DNA of 22,070 bases from a virus, in the IMG/VR virus record IMGVR_UViG_3300043548_000670, positions 1 through 22,070 of that record, one strand, 5' to 3'. The translations under genes were made by a program, and so were the position numbers. The stretch's first letter is position 1. Every line of letters starts with the position of its first letter. This document shows, in pieces, positions 5,561 through 12,951 of the stretch. The notes under the pieces were generated by a model, which worked only from the letters and a program-made list of their open reading frames with translations, was not told where the DNA came from and did not search any database.

Positions 5561-8500
5561 TTATATATTGGTTGTGTGCGGAATAAGCTTACTAGCTTTT
5601 TGGATGCCTTGATTAATAATCTTTTGATTGCTAACAATCTGTTGAAGTGTTCCAGTAGTACCAAATTCCAATTCATTTCTTCCGGTTGCAATTGCGTCTG
5701 AATACAACAAGATTGTTCCAGCTACATCAACTCTTGCATAGATAGTTCCAGCTAATGTAACGCCACTTACAATATCTCCATATAAAAATCTGTAGATAGT
5801 TCCCATTGGGGTGTCTCCGGGATTAGTGTTATTATCTCTATTAGCTTCATCCGGGAAAAAGGTTATAGATGTTATACCACCAAGTATCAATTCGCTGTTA
5901 AGATTTGCTGCTCTTATTTTAACGTCATCCGAATAAGTTGTTCCGTTTTGATCAATAATATTTCCATTAGAAACAAATAGAATGTCTTCGCTTAATCCAG
6001 TACATTTTAATGTTAATAAAGTTGAGCCATTGTATGTTAGTATACTTGCAGCTTCTGCATCAAGTGTAACGTTTTTGTTAATTGTCAACGAACCAAATGC
6101 TTTACTGTAAAACGGAATATAATCAATACCCGAAGATGTTGTAGTCCAGTAATTTAAATAATTGTAAATTTTTTCTGAAGTATTTAAATCCCCATAACCA
6201 GCAACTGTAGCAGGATCGGATGTAACAAAATTGTCAGGTACATAATTAGGATTAATTTCAATTGTTGCACCAACATTACCATCAACAACAAACGAACCTT
6301 GAACATACTGATAGCCATACCTAGCTATATGATATGTCCATGTACCAGTAGCATTTGATGGTAATACAATTGTACCATCAGTATTTTGATAATACTGTTT
6401 TGTTCCTGTATCATCATATATTGCTATATATCCGCCATTTAAAGTTACATTTAAAATGGTTGGAATAAAGTCAACAATCTCTGCATCTGAACCATTAGCT
6501 ATTGTAGAATTAGTTTTCTTAATTGTAACAATTCCAGTGCCATCGTTTTGTACAGTATCCATTGTACAATCCGTGTACTCAATTGTTGTGTTAGAATCAG
6601 TATTATATGCAAGAGTTCCTTCCATATAAATACCAGACAAACTTACAGGTGTTGCTTGGAATACATTCCCGTAGATGTCAATTTCTCCGATTGTAGATCC
6701 AGAAGAAAGATAAATGTTTCCAGTTGTCTTTAATCCGATAAAATTACTACCACTGGATAATAGAGCAGTTTTAATTGTTAACGTACTAGATGCATCCACA
6801 TACGAGAATGCTTCAGATACCGAATTATCAATAACAATATTTTTAGAACCAAAGTCTAATATGTTTCCGTCTTGGGTATATAAATCAGTATATGCAGTTA
6901 ATGACGGATTTGTAACAGACCAATAATTTGATGCATCATAAAGATAATCAAGATTATTAACAGTTGAAATAGCAGATACTTGATTCTCTGTTAACGTTGT
7001 TAAAACGTTAACCGTTCTATATGGATTTTTATCAAAAACAAACCCATAATGCCTCGCGTCAGGGCAGAGCGGATCAAAGTACAAACCATCTAAATATGTT
7101 TTAGCAGCAAGGGAAGTAGTTTGGGCATAAAACGTCATTGTTATATTACCATCGTATACTGGTGTCACAGTCAAATCAAATTTCTGCCATTCATTTGAAA
7201 CTGGAGAACAACTAAATGTTTGTGTTACAGATGTTGTATTAATATCATCCGTAAATTGTATATACGGTAAATTAGTACCACCATATGTAGAATCATACTT
7301 GATGTACCCTACATATCTTTGTGGTGTATTTGCTCTTGCTGGTATGAGTTCAGTATAGTAGTAAGGAAAAACTGTATATACTCCTGATGCGATAGGCTTT
7401 ACTGCAACAGCTTCATAGGAAGCAAGTCCTCTATTTCTATTGGAGTAGTTTCCACTTAAATTATAATATGAAGAGAATCTTCTAGAAGCTAATTTGTCAT
7501 TATTTGGATATATAACATTACAAGCAAAATCTTTAGAAGAAGCAAGGTTAGTGTTAAGCCCGTAATTAATTGCTGATAAAGAGCAATTTCTAAATGTATA
7601 TACTCCAGGGGTTCCTTCAGAAACAGTATGCAAAGAACCGTTAGACCCGTTTGTAGCTTGAAAATGAATACCGGTGTTTTCAATTGTCGTTAAAAAGTTT
7701 CCCGTTCCTGGTAGTGATATAAACGGTGATGCTGCATTGCATTTTACAATACAATTGTTTATTTTTGTTGTAGACGCAGTGGAGTTAGACAAGTTGAAAC
7801 GCGAAGAACAAAAAATTCTACTATTAGTTAAAGTTAAAAATAACCCACCGCTAAAAAATCTACTTGTTTGATAAACAACGGAATCAGATATATTTACAGA
7901 ACCTCCTGTACGCAACGATATAACCTCAGTAGCGTTTGAAGTCCCTAAGTAAATTGCTATATTTTTATACTTAGACGGATATGTAACACCATATAATTGA
8001 TTAAATATCCAAGTAGAAATAGTTCCTGCTGTGGGAGAATAAAACGAAACGTTTTCTAATTCTGGGCTTCTTCTAGCATATGTACCGTCTGTAATATTAA
8101 AAATAGCTCCGTTAGCACCTACACCGATAAACCCAGTAAAACTACAGTCCTTTAATTGGTAAAGAGAATTATTACCATTAGGTTGTATTATTATACCAAA
8201 TGAGTTACATGGTGTACTAGAATTTTCTACATAATATCCAGGCTTAATTGTTACATTGCTAGACATATTACCAACATAATTTCCAGCTGGGAAATTAGTT
8301 GTTGTTCCGGTGTTTATTGTTACTACGTTTCCGTTTATACCAGTAATAGTTCGTATATCATTAACAGGAGCTGATCCTCCTCCAGATATTTTAAGTTGAG
8401 GGATTTCTAATATAAGCATATCGCCTATTTCCCAATTAGTAGCATCAGCAACAGAAAGTGTAGTTGTTCCTGTTATATGGCTTGCTGTTAGTGTTGTATT

Positions 8501-9037
8501 TCTCGGTTTGGATCTTCCACAAAAAGTTATACGGCTATTGTGAGTGCCGTTATCCGCTAAGGTACTAGCTCTATTAAATATACCAAATCTTACAGAACTA
8601 GTAAGAGACGGAACACCAAGAGTTAAAGTCGCATTAACCCCAGCAGCTGATATTGGATCAGTAGAAGAACCCCAGTCAAGTGTGGGTATGTTTGATCCAA
8701 AATTAACAAATATACTTCCGTCTGCTGTCAATGCGGTTGTTTGTGTTCTACTAGCTTTTAAAGTCCCGTTAAATATCACAATTGCTGCATTTGCAATTAA
8801 AGACGTATCAGTATCAAACTGACCAGCAGCTCCGTATGCTCTATAAGCGCCATCTCCAAAAGTCCCAACAACATCGTATTCTACGGTAGCGTTATTTGTT
8901 ATAATAATTTTATCACCCCCACCTGATTGTGGAGGAGCACCAGCATCAGTAGTAGGAGTAGTTTGTCCAGCAGCCGCTGTTAACCAAGTTGATGCCGAAC
9001 TCCAAAGACCAGATTGTTTAGAAATATACGTTGCCAT
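5561..9037 (-). CDS. Large G8/beta-helix tail spike or fibre protein
   Basis: At 1158 residues this is the largest complete gene in the window. The N-terminus (SGLWSSASTWLTAAAG, then GDKIIITNNATVEYDV, then VIFNGTLKASRTQTT) follows the G8 domain pattern of W-x-x-x-x-x-W, a GD-x-(I/V)-x-I strand and a V-x-x-D strand. Residues about 180-540 are Asn/Thr/Ser-rich with short beta-strand periodicity, as in right-handed parallel beta-helices (for example LTLTNSRIFCSSRFNLSNST). Residues about 560-655 look like a beta-sandwich carbohydrate-binding module (EWQKFDLTVTPVYDGNITMT, then TYLDGLYFD). More beta-helix-like sequence follows, and the C-terminus ends in a short helical segment (IVSNQKIINQGIQKASKLIP). 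Its role is probably receptor or surface-glycan recognition; I see no secure catalytic residues. The start follows one base after the preceding stop, suggesting coupled translation. The cassette position and size suggest an exchangeable host-range gene. Confidence 0.85.
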   Translation of the reverse strand: MATYISKQSGLWSSASTWLTAAAGQTTPTTDAGAPPQSGGGDKIIITNNATVEYDVVGTFGDGAYRAYGAAGQFDTDTSLIANAAIVIFNGTLKASRTQTTALTADGSIFVNFGSNIPTLDWGSSTDPISAAGVNATLTLGVPSLTSSVRFGIFNRASTLADNGTHNSRITFCGRSKPRNTTLTASHITGTTTLSVADATNWEIGDMLILEIPQLKISGGGSAPVNDIRTITGINGNVVTINTGTTTNFPAGNYVGNMSSNVTIKPGYYVENSSTPCNSFGIIIQPNGNNSLYQLKDCSFTGFIGVGANGAIFNITDGTYARRSPELENVSFYSPTAGTISTWIFNQLYGVTYPSKYKNIAIYLGTSNATEVISLRTGGSVNISDSVVYQTSRFFSGGLFLTLTNSRIFCSSRFNLSNSTASTTKINNCIVKCNAASPFISLPGTGNFLTTIENTGIHFQATNGSNGSLHTVSEGTPGVYTFRNCSLSAINYGLNTNLASSKDFACNVIYPNNDKLASRRFSSYYNLSGNYSNRNRGLASYEAVAVKPIASGVYTVFPYYYTELIPARANTPQRYVGYIKYDSTYGGTNLPYIQFTDDINTTSVTQTFSCSPVSNEWQKFDLTVTPVYDGNITMTFYAQTTSLAAKTYLDGLYFDPLCPDARHYGFVFDKNPYRTVNVLTTLTENQVSAISTVNNLDYLYDASNYWSVTNPSLTAYTDLYTQDGNILDFGSKNIVIDNSVSEAFSYVDASSTLTIKTALLSSGSNFIGLKTTGNIYLSSGSTIGEIDIYGNVFQATPVSLSGIYMEGTLAYNTDSNTTIEYTDCTMDTVQNDGTGIVTIKKTNSTIANGSDAEIVDFIPTILNVTLNGGYIAIYDDTGTKQYYQNTDGTIVLPSNATGTWTYHIARYGYQYVQGSFVVDGNVGATIEINPNYVPDNFVTSDPATVAGYGDLNTSEKIYNYLNYWTTTSSGIDYIPFYSKAFGSLTINKNVTLDAEAASILTYNGSTLLTLKCTGLSEDILFVSNGNIIDQNGTTYSDDVKIRAANLNSELILGGITSITFFPDEANRDNNTNPGDTPMGTIYRFLYGDIVSGVTLAGTIYARVDVAGTILLYSDAIATGRNELEFGTTGTLQQIVSNQKIINQGIQKASKLIPHTTNI

Positions 9038-9038
9038 G

Positions 9039-9512
9039 TTATAAAATTATTGCTTTTGTTGCTATGAGATTACTTAGAGTCGGACTAGAGAAATTACTAT
9101 AAAAAGAATCTTCACTTCCGTCTGTTGCTATATATCTATAATATGTTACATCAGTTCCGGTAGTTGCATATACATAAGTGTATACTTCCCCTCCAACTAC
9201 GGTTTCAAGTAAAGTTGGTGTAGTCTTGTACCCCCTTACTAAAGTCATCCAATCAATTAAAGTGCCTTGAAAGTATTTTGCAGACACAGTATCAACCACT
9301 GTCAAATCATTATTTACAAAAATATTCGTAGCTGTTAAATTTACTGAATTGGCACTAACATAAGCATAAGCAGTTTCCCAATTAGAGGTTAATGACCTTA
9401 CTTCCGTATCAACCCCAAAACCCATCGAATCATAAAGCTCTGTAAAATTACTATTGAGTTTATTTCTTACAGATAAACCAGATTCTCCGTTATTGATAAT
9501 TTCTTTTGCCAT
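9039..9512 (-). CDS. Short tail-fibre-like protein
   Basis: This 157-residue protein begins MAKEIINNGESGLSVRNKLN followed by SNFTELYDS, an N-terminal motif common in phage fibre proteins. The central part (FVNNDLTVVDTVSAKYFQGT, then LIDWMTLVRGYKTTP) is also typical of structural proteins from environmental T4-like phages. The C-terminal part is Thr/Tyr-rich and probably beta-stranded. It lies directly before the large spike, whose ATG begins one base after this gene's TAA stop, so the two are likely made together. It could be the adapter that joins the spike to the tail, or a short fibre itself. No Shine-Dalgarno is visible. A structural role is fairly certain from motifs; the exact role is inference. 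Confidence 0.8.
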   Translation of the reverse strand: MAKEIINNGESGLSVRNKLNSNFTELYDSMGFGVDTEVRSLTSNWETAYAYVSANSVNLTATNIFVNNDLTVVDTVSAKYFQGTLIDWMTLVRGYKTTPTLLETVVGGEVYTYVYATTGTDVTYYRYIATDGSEDSFYSNFSSPTLSNLIATKAIIL

Positions 9513-9516
9513 ATAT

Positions 9517-9651
9517 TCAATCTATCCAACTTTGTCTGTCATCCCACACTCCATTGTCATTCCAAAATCCTGTAGCTAAAATCCATTCGATTTGTTTTAC
9601 AACAAATCTTCCACAAGCTTGAATTTTACCTAAAATTTTTATTTGGTACAT
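9517..9651 (-). CDS. 44-residue Trp-rich small protein
   Basis: The ATG at 9651 opens a 45-codon frame ending in TGA, filling almost all of the 159-base gap between two fibre genes. The product starts MYQIKILGKIQACGRFVVKQ and ends WILATGFWNDNGVWDDRQSWID. That C-terminal pattern of FWND-x-GVW-x-D-x-x-x-W-I-D is familiar from very short proteins and from C-termini near fibre genes in phages, and the same W-spacing resembles the start of the G8 spike. ACATAAATA lies seven bases before the ATG. The motif and complete gap-filling support a real gene. The function is unknown; a minor virion or fibre-associated protein is an inference. Confidence 0.65.
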   Translation of the reverse strand: MYQIKILGKIQACGRFVVKQIEWILATGFWNDNGVWDDRQSWID

Positions 9652-9658
9652 GACATAT

Positions 9659-9666
9659 TATTTATG
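9659..9666 (-). promoter_or_regulatory. Late-promoter-like CATAAATA before the 44-residue ORF
   Basis: The minus strand reads CATAAATA, with its TAAATA core ending seven bases before the ATG at 9651. It lies in the 20-base gap after the 293-residue fibre gene. Confidence 0.4.
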
Positions 9667-9671
9667 TATCT

Positions 9672-10553
9672 TTATAAAGAGGTAACAGACAATACTCCTA
9701 GATCAGTGACAGTAACTCTCCATTTAGAATTATTAGGTGATCTTAGGATAATTCCTTTAGATGAATTTGTAATTTCTACATCATCATCAGTATAAACAAT
9801 TCCAGTAGAACTAATCTCACCGACGACAGTAAGTTCTTTATTGGGTGTTTCTGTATTGATACCAATAAAAGAATTTTGTACTATTAAAGTAGTAGTGGGG
9901 TAATTACCTGCATATAATTCTCCATCAAAATAAGCAGAGGATAAACTGGTAAGATTGCCTGTAAGAGTACCACCAGATAAAGGAAGATATTCCCCACCAC
10001 TATTTGTTCCTGTAGTAATTCCTGTTAATCCTGAACCATCACCGTAAATTTTTCCTGTAGCACTTAAATTATTAACATAGGTAAATCCCGGAAGATGAGA
10101 AGTAATGTTGGAACCTAAAATAAAAGATTCTTGATGGTTTAGTGTATTATTTTGCCCGCCTAAAATAGCTCCATAGTCTCCAGGTAAAAGGATAGTATTA
10201 TTTGATCCATTTCCTATAAAGGCATAATCTGCTTCAATATCGTTATCGGAACCATTGACCACAGTAGAACCAGCACCTGAAACATCATTATCTACACCAC
10301 CCAATACCGCTCCTAAAATTTCTGTTACCGTATTATTACCGTATTGAGAATTAATTGAACTTAAAGAAGTATTTAAATTATAGGGTAAATGATCTGTATT
10401 TAAAAAAGTTTTAATGTTATCTTCAACATCTTTAATAAACAATTTACCATCAGCAACGTTAATAGCTATTTCCCCTGCTGATAAAATAGCAGAAGAAGGT
10501 ACTGCGTCGGCAATAATACTACGTTTATGAAGGAGTGTTGAATAAGGCTGCAT
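9672..10553 (-). CDS. Trimeric tail-fibre-like protein with YadA-head-like repeats
   Basis: This 293-residue protein has a modular fibre architecture. The N-terminus (LLHKRSIIADAVPSSAILSA, then GEIAINVADGKLFIKD) is the attachment-type module of many phage fibres. Residues about 80-155 have short repeats (AVLGGVDNDVSGAGSTVVNG, DYAFIGNGSNNTI, GAILGGQNNT) resembling the left-handed beta-roll of trimeric adhesin heads. GKIYGDGSGLTGI and LPLSGGTLTGNLT are standard shaft motifs. The segment FIGINTETPNKELTVVGEIS is shared with the 388-residue fibre gene. The C-terminal part is a small beta domain. Its start immediately follows the stop of the 63-residue gene, with no Shine-Dalgarno. The structural role is well supported; which appendage it forms is not. 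Confidence 0.85.
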   Translation of the reverse strand: MQPYSTLLHKRSIIADAVPSSAILSAGEIAINVADGKLFIKDVEDNIKTFLNTDHLPYNLNTSLSSINSQYGNNTVTEILGAVLGGVDNDVSGAGSTVVNGSDNDIEADYAFIGNGSNNTILLPGDYGAILGGQNNTLNHQESFILGSNITSHLPGFTYVNNLSATGKIYGDGSGLTGITTGTNSGGEYLPLSGGTLTGNLTSLSSAYFDGELYAGNYPTTTLIVQNSFIGINTETPNKELTVVGEISSTGIVYTDDDVEITNSSKGIILRSPNNSKWRVTVTDLGVLSVTSL

Positions 10554-10555
10554 GT

Positions 10556-10747
10556 TTAACTATACTTTGCCGTTTTTTTATAATTCTTTTTTATTTGTTT
10601 TATTTTTGGTTGTTTTTTAACAATTTCAGCTGGTGTAAATGTATCCTTTGTGTTTTGAAGATGGTTATTAATTGTTTTTGTATTTTCAAAATCTCCGAAC
10701 AAATGTTTAATTATTTTAGTAAACCATTTTTTAATTGATTCGAACAT
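10556..10747 (-). CDS. Small basic protein, unknown function
   Basis: This 63-residue protein is rich in Lys and Asn. It begins with an amphipathic aromatic/basic helix (MFESIKKWFTKIIKHLFGDF) and ends in a very basic tail (KKQPKIKQIKKNYKKTAKYS). I recognise no family. The helix could lie on a membrane or bind a partner, and the tail could contact nucleic acid. TAAATA occurs five bases before the ATG, and the next fibre gene starts two bases after the stop, so it looks like the first gene of the fibre sub-operon that follows the terminator at 10771-10803. Confidence 0.6.
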   Translation of the reverse strand: MFESIKKWFTKIIKHLFGDFENTKTINNHLQNTKDTFTPAEIVKKQPKIKQIKKNYKKTAKYS

Positions 10748-10752
10748 AAGAT

Positions 10753-10760
10753 TATTTATT
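10753..10760 (-). promoter_or_regulatory. Late-promoter-like AATAAATA before the 63-residue gene
   Basis: AATAAATA on the minus strand has its TAAATA core exactly five bases before the ATG at 10747. It follows a terminator, so a promoter is expected here to restart transcription into the fibre/spike genes. Confidence 0.45.
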
Positions 10761-10770
10761 AGATTAAAAC

Positions 10771-10803
10771 AAAAAACCCAGGCTCTTTCGAACCTGGGTT
10801 TTT
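10771..10803 (-). terminator. Rho-independent terminator after the 388-residue fibre gene
   Basis: An 11-base-pair perfect inverted repeat (AAAAACCCAGG / CCTGGGTTTTT) flanks a 10-base loop. On the minus strand the stem is followed by TTTTTTG-TTTT. It lies 20 bases beyond the stop of the 388-residue gene. The A/T ends could let it work on both strands. Confidence 0.9.
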
Positions 10804-10822
10804 GATATTCTTTGATTTAAAT

Positions 10823-11989
10823 TTAAAATACTCCACCGTCAATAATGAAATTGACAAGATAAGAAGTATTCTCAGTACCTGACAAATCTGCAACTACGGT
10901 TAAAGAAGAATTAACAGTAACTGCTCCATCAACATTAAGAGTAGAATCTAAATCTACTGCACCTGTTACGTTAAGAGTATTATTAACAGTAACTGCACCA
11001 TTTAGTGTAGTAGCACCGTCGATATCCAATGTTCCAGTGAAATCACCATTACGAGCAAAGATGTCTTCAGTAGCAGAAATAGTACCTACAACAGTCAACT
11101 CCTCATTAGGAGCTTCGGTGTTAATGCCTACTTTACCATTTTCAACATACAATGTAGTTGAACCGCCACCAGATGCAATTTCGATACCATTGGCACTATA
11201 AATAGAACCTGTGGCGGAAATATTACCAACAACCGTTAATTTTTCATTAGGGGAATCAGTACCTACACCGACATTACCACCGTCTTTAACGATCAATGCT
11301 GTAGCACCGTCATCGATGAATTCAGCAATATCAAAAGAACCAGTTTGTTCAACAGTTAAAGCAGTTTGAGAACCACTATTAGTAACACTGAAAGCACTGG
11401 TAACAGTAGTAGTGGTTTCTAATTGAGAAAACGCACCTAAAACGGTAAGGTCACCAGTAACAGTTAAACTACCACCGACATCAAGATTACCGGTTGTTGT
11501 GACTGTATCTACATCAAGACCTCCAGTGACATCCAATCCACCTGTAAGAGTAACAGCACGATCGTCTGTTAATTTGACGAAAGTGTCGTAAACTTCAGTT
11601 GAAAGGGCTGTAGTAGCTGAACTTCCGCTATTACCTAAATTAGAAATAGCAGTATCAACGTACTGTTTAGTAGTTGCATCAGCATTCGCCGAAGGTTCTG
11701 CAACATTAGTTAAAACATTCCCACCAAAATCGATAACCGAATCTAAGGAAAATGTTGTCGATGAAAGAGTGGTAAGACCAGTAAAGGTTTTATCCCCTTC
11801 GATAGTTTGGGAAGTAGTGCGGTTTACATAAGCACCAGAACCTGCGATGGCAATTACTCCAGCGTTAGATCCATAGTACAATGTAGAGTCTACCTCGTTA
11901 AATGCAAGTTCACCGCCTGAAAGTGATCCAGGGGCTCCTGCACTGCCGGAAGTACGGCGTTTAATTAAAATTGTATTGTAATTTGACAT
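10823..11989 (-). CDS. Trimeric fibre-like structural protein, probably highly expressed
   Basis: This 388-residue, Thr/Gly/Val-rich protein has low sequence complexity. The N-terminus (MSNYNTILIKRRTSGSAGAP, then GELAFNEVDSTLYYG) is the fibre attachment module also seen in the 293-residue gene. YVNRTTSQTIEGDKTFTG and ADATTKQYVDTAISNLG are common fibre shaft elements. LDVTGGLDV/GSLTVTGDLTV repeats suggest a beta-solenoid or triple beta-spiral shaft. Two copies of a GVGTDSPNEKLTVVGNISAT-type unit follow, and the C-terminus ends in NFIIDGGVF. It is noticeably richer in G+C than its neighbours, and it is flanked by its own promoter-like site and a strong terminator. Both resemble gp23 and point to high expression. 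It could be a whisker/fibritin-like, head-fibre or long-tail-fibre protein; I cannot decide. Confidence 0.85.
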   Translation of the reverse strand: MSNYNTILIKRRTSGSAGAPGSLSGGELAFNEVDSTLYYGSNAGVIAIAGSGAYVNRTTSQTIEGDKTFTGLTTLSSTTFSLDSVIDFGGNVLTNVAEPSANADATTKQYVDTAISNLGNSGSSATTALSTEVYDTFVKLTDDRAVTLTGGLDVTGGLDVDTVTTTGNLDVGGSLTVTGDLTVLGAFSQLETTTTVTSAFSVTNSGSQTALTVEQTGSFDIAEFIDDGATALIVKDGGNVGVGTDSPNEKLTVVGNISATGSIYSANGIEIASGGGSTTLYVENGKVGINTEAPNEELTVVGTISATEDIFARNGDFTGTLDIDGATTLNGAVTVNNTLNVTGAVDLDSTLNVDGAVTVNSSLTVVADLSGTENTSYLVNFIIDGGVF

Positions 11990-12021
11990 ATTTTTATAAG
12001 TGGTGTATATTGCTTTTGAAG

Positions 12022-12029
12022 CATTTATA
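12022..12029 (-). promoter_or_regulatory. Late-promoter-like TATAAATG upstream of the 388-residue fibre gene
   Basis: The minus strand reads TATAAATG, one base from TATAAATA, 33 bases upstream of the ATG at 11989 in an 86-base intergenic gap. Unlike the other sites it allows a normal 5' leader. A TTGACA also occurs upstream (about 12060-12065), but it is too far from a TATAAT for a standard sigma-70 promoter. Confidence 0.5.
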
Positions 12030-12075
12030 CATTATATACTTATGGTTCGTCTAGTTACTTTTTGTCAACTTATTT

Positions 12076-12948
12076 TTAGAAAGTACCGCCATCTAACGGG
12101 GCATCATCTGGTGTTTCAATTTCTTTTTCAATGGCAGGGTAGTCTTCTTTAACTTTTTTCAAGAATTCTAAAGCTTCTACTAAATCACCACCAGATCCTA
12201 CATTAGGCACTACAGTAGTTTTAGTAGTAATAGGATTGAAAACAGGAACACCATCATAACCTCCATAATAACCATAATCTTTTGAAACATCTGTAACATC
12301 ATGATCAAAGATGCATTTTTGTGTTCCGTCAACACTATCAGGATAAGGCACACTTAACTCAACCATATTAGTACTATCGAACATTCTTCCATATTCTTCA
12401 GAATCATTAATTTGTAGATTTTCGGGTTCAGCAAGAACACCAGGTTCTGAAGAGTATTCCCAACGTTTACATTTAATAACCCAAATATAATGACCCATTA
12501 AATGGTTAGCATTAAATTGAAGATTTTGGTCATCTCTTTCAGTAATTTCGTAAATAGGTGCTCCCCTGCCTCCAGGTCGATCTCCGGCACCACCATATTC
12601 TTTTAATTCAATTAAATCACCAGCTTTAGGTTCTTTACCTGTACCAAAAATTTCATAATAAGAAGAAATATGAATAACTGCTGTCATATCACAATCTGCC
12701 ATAATGCCGAACTTAGAAAGCATAATAGCATCATTGGTAATATCGGTTAACATGACCACAGGACCTGAACTAAGAAATATCGATGTAGGATCTTCTCCGT
12801 ATAAAAAATTATGCGATGTTAAAGTATAACCGTGAGTGTAATAGGTAGTTTCAACACCATAATGTTCAATTTGTTCTCTCCAGTAATTGGACATGAGATA
12901 ACGTTCATTATCGTTGATTCCTTTATTAAGATAACGGACTTTATCCAT
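12076..12948 (-). CDS. gp14: Neck protein, T4 gp14-like
   Basis: This 290-residue protein (T4 gp14 is 256) shows the family pattern. YGVETTYYTHGYTLTSHNFL and YGEDPTSIF match the region before the conserved F/Y-G-E-D. LSKFGIMADCDMT follows, and FGTGKEPKAGDLIELKEYGG leads to APIYEITERDDQNLQF, the most characteristic gp14 segment (G-x-E-P-K-x-G-D-L-I then a strand ending E-I). gp14 joins gp13 at the portal after packaging to complete the head for tail attachment. The C-terminus ends in LDGGTF, echoing the IDGGVF end of the next gene product. The start is three bases after the stop of the nucleotidyltransferase-like gene, without Shine-Dalgarno, suggesting translational coupling. Confidence 0.87.
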   Translation of the reverse strand: MDKVRYLNKGINDNERYLMSNYWREQIEHYGVETTYYTHGYTLTSHNFLYGEDPTSIFLSSGPVVMLTDITNDAIMLSKFGIMADCDMTAVIHISSYYEIFGTGKEPKAGDLIELKEYGGAGDRPGGRGAPIYEITERDDQNLQFNANHLMGHYIWVIKCKRWEYSSEPGVLAEPENLQINDSEEYGRMFDSTNMVELSVPYPDSVDGTQKCIFDHDVTDVSKDYGYYGGYDGVPVFNPITTKTTVVPNVGSGGDLVEALEFLKKVKEDYPAIEKEIETPDDAPLDGGTF

Positions 12949-12951
12949 GGA

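Noticed and set aside
6548-8822. Several short open frames opposite or inside the large spike gene
   Set aside because: They have no recognisable motifs, no upstream elements, and composition expected from the antisense or shifted frame of the spike.
12034-12066. TTGACA ... TATAAT as a host sigma-70 promoter for the 388-residue fibre gene
   Set aside because: The spacing is about 26 bases, far outside the normal 16-18. The TATAAATG late-like element is a better candidate.
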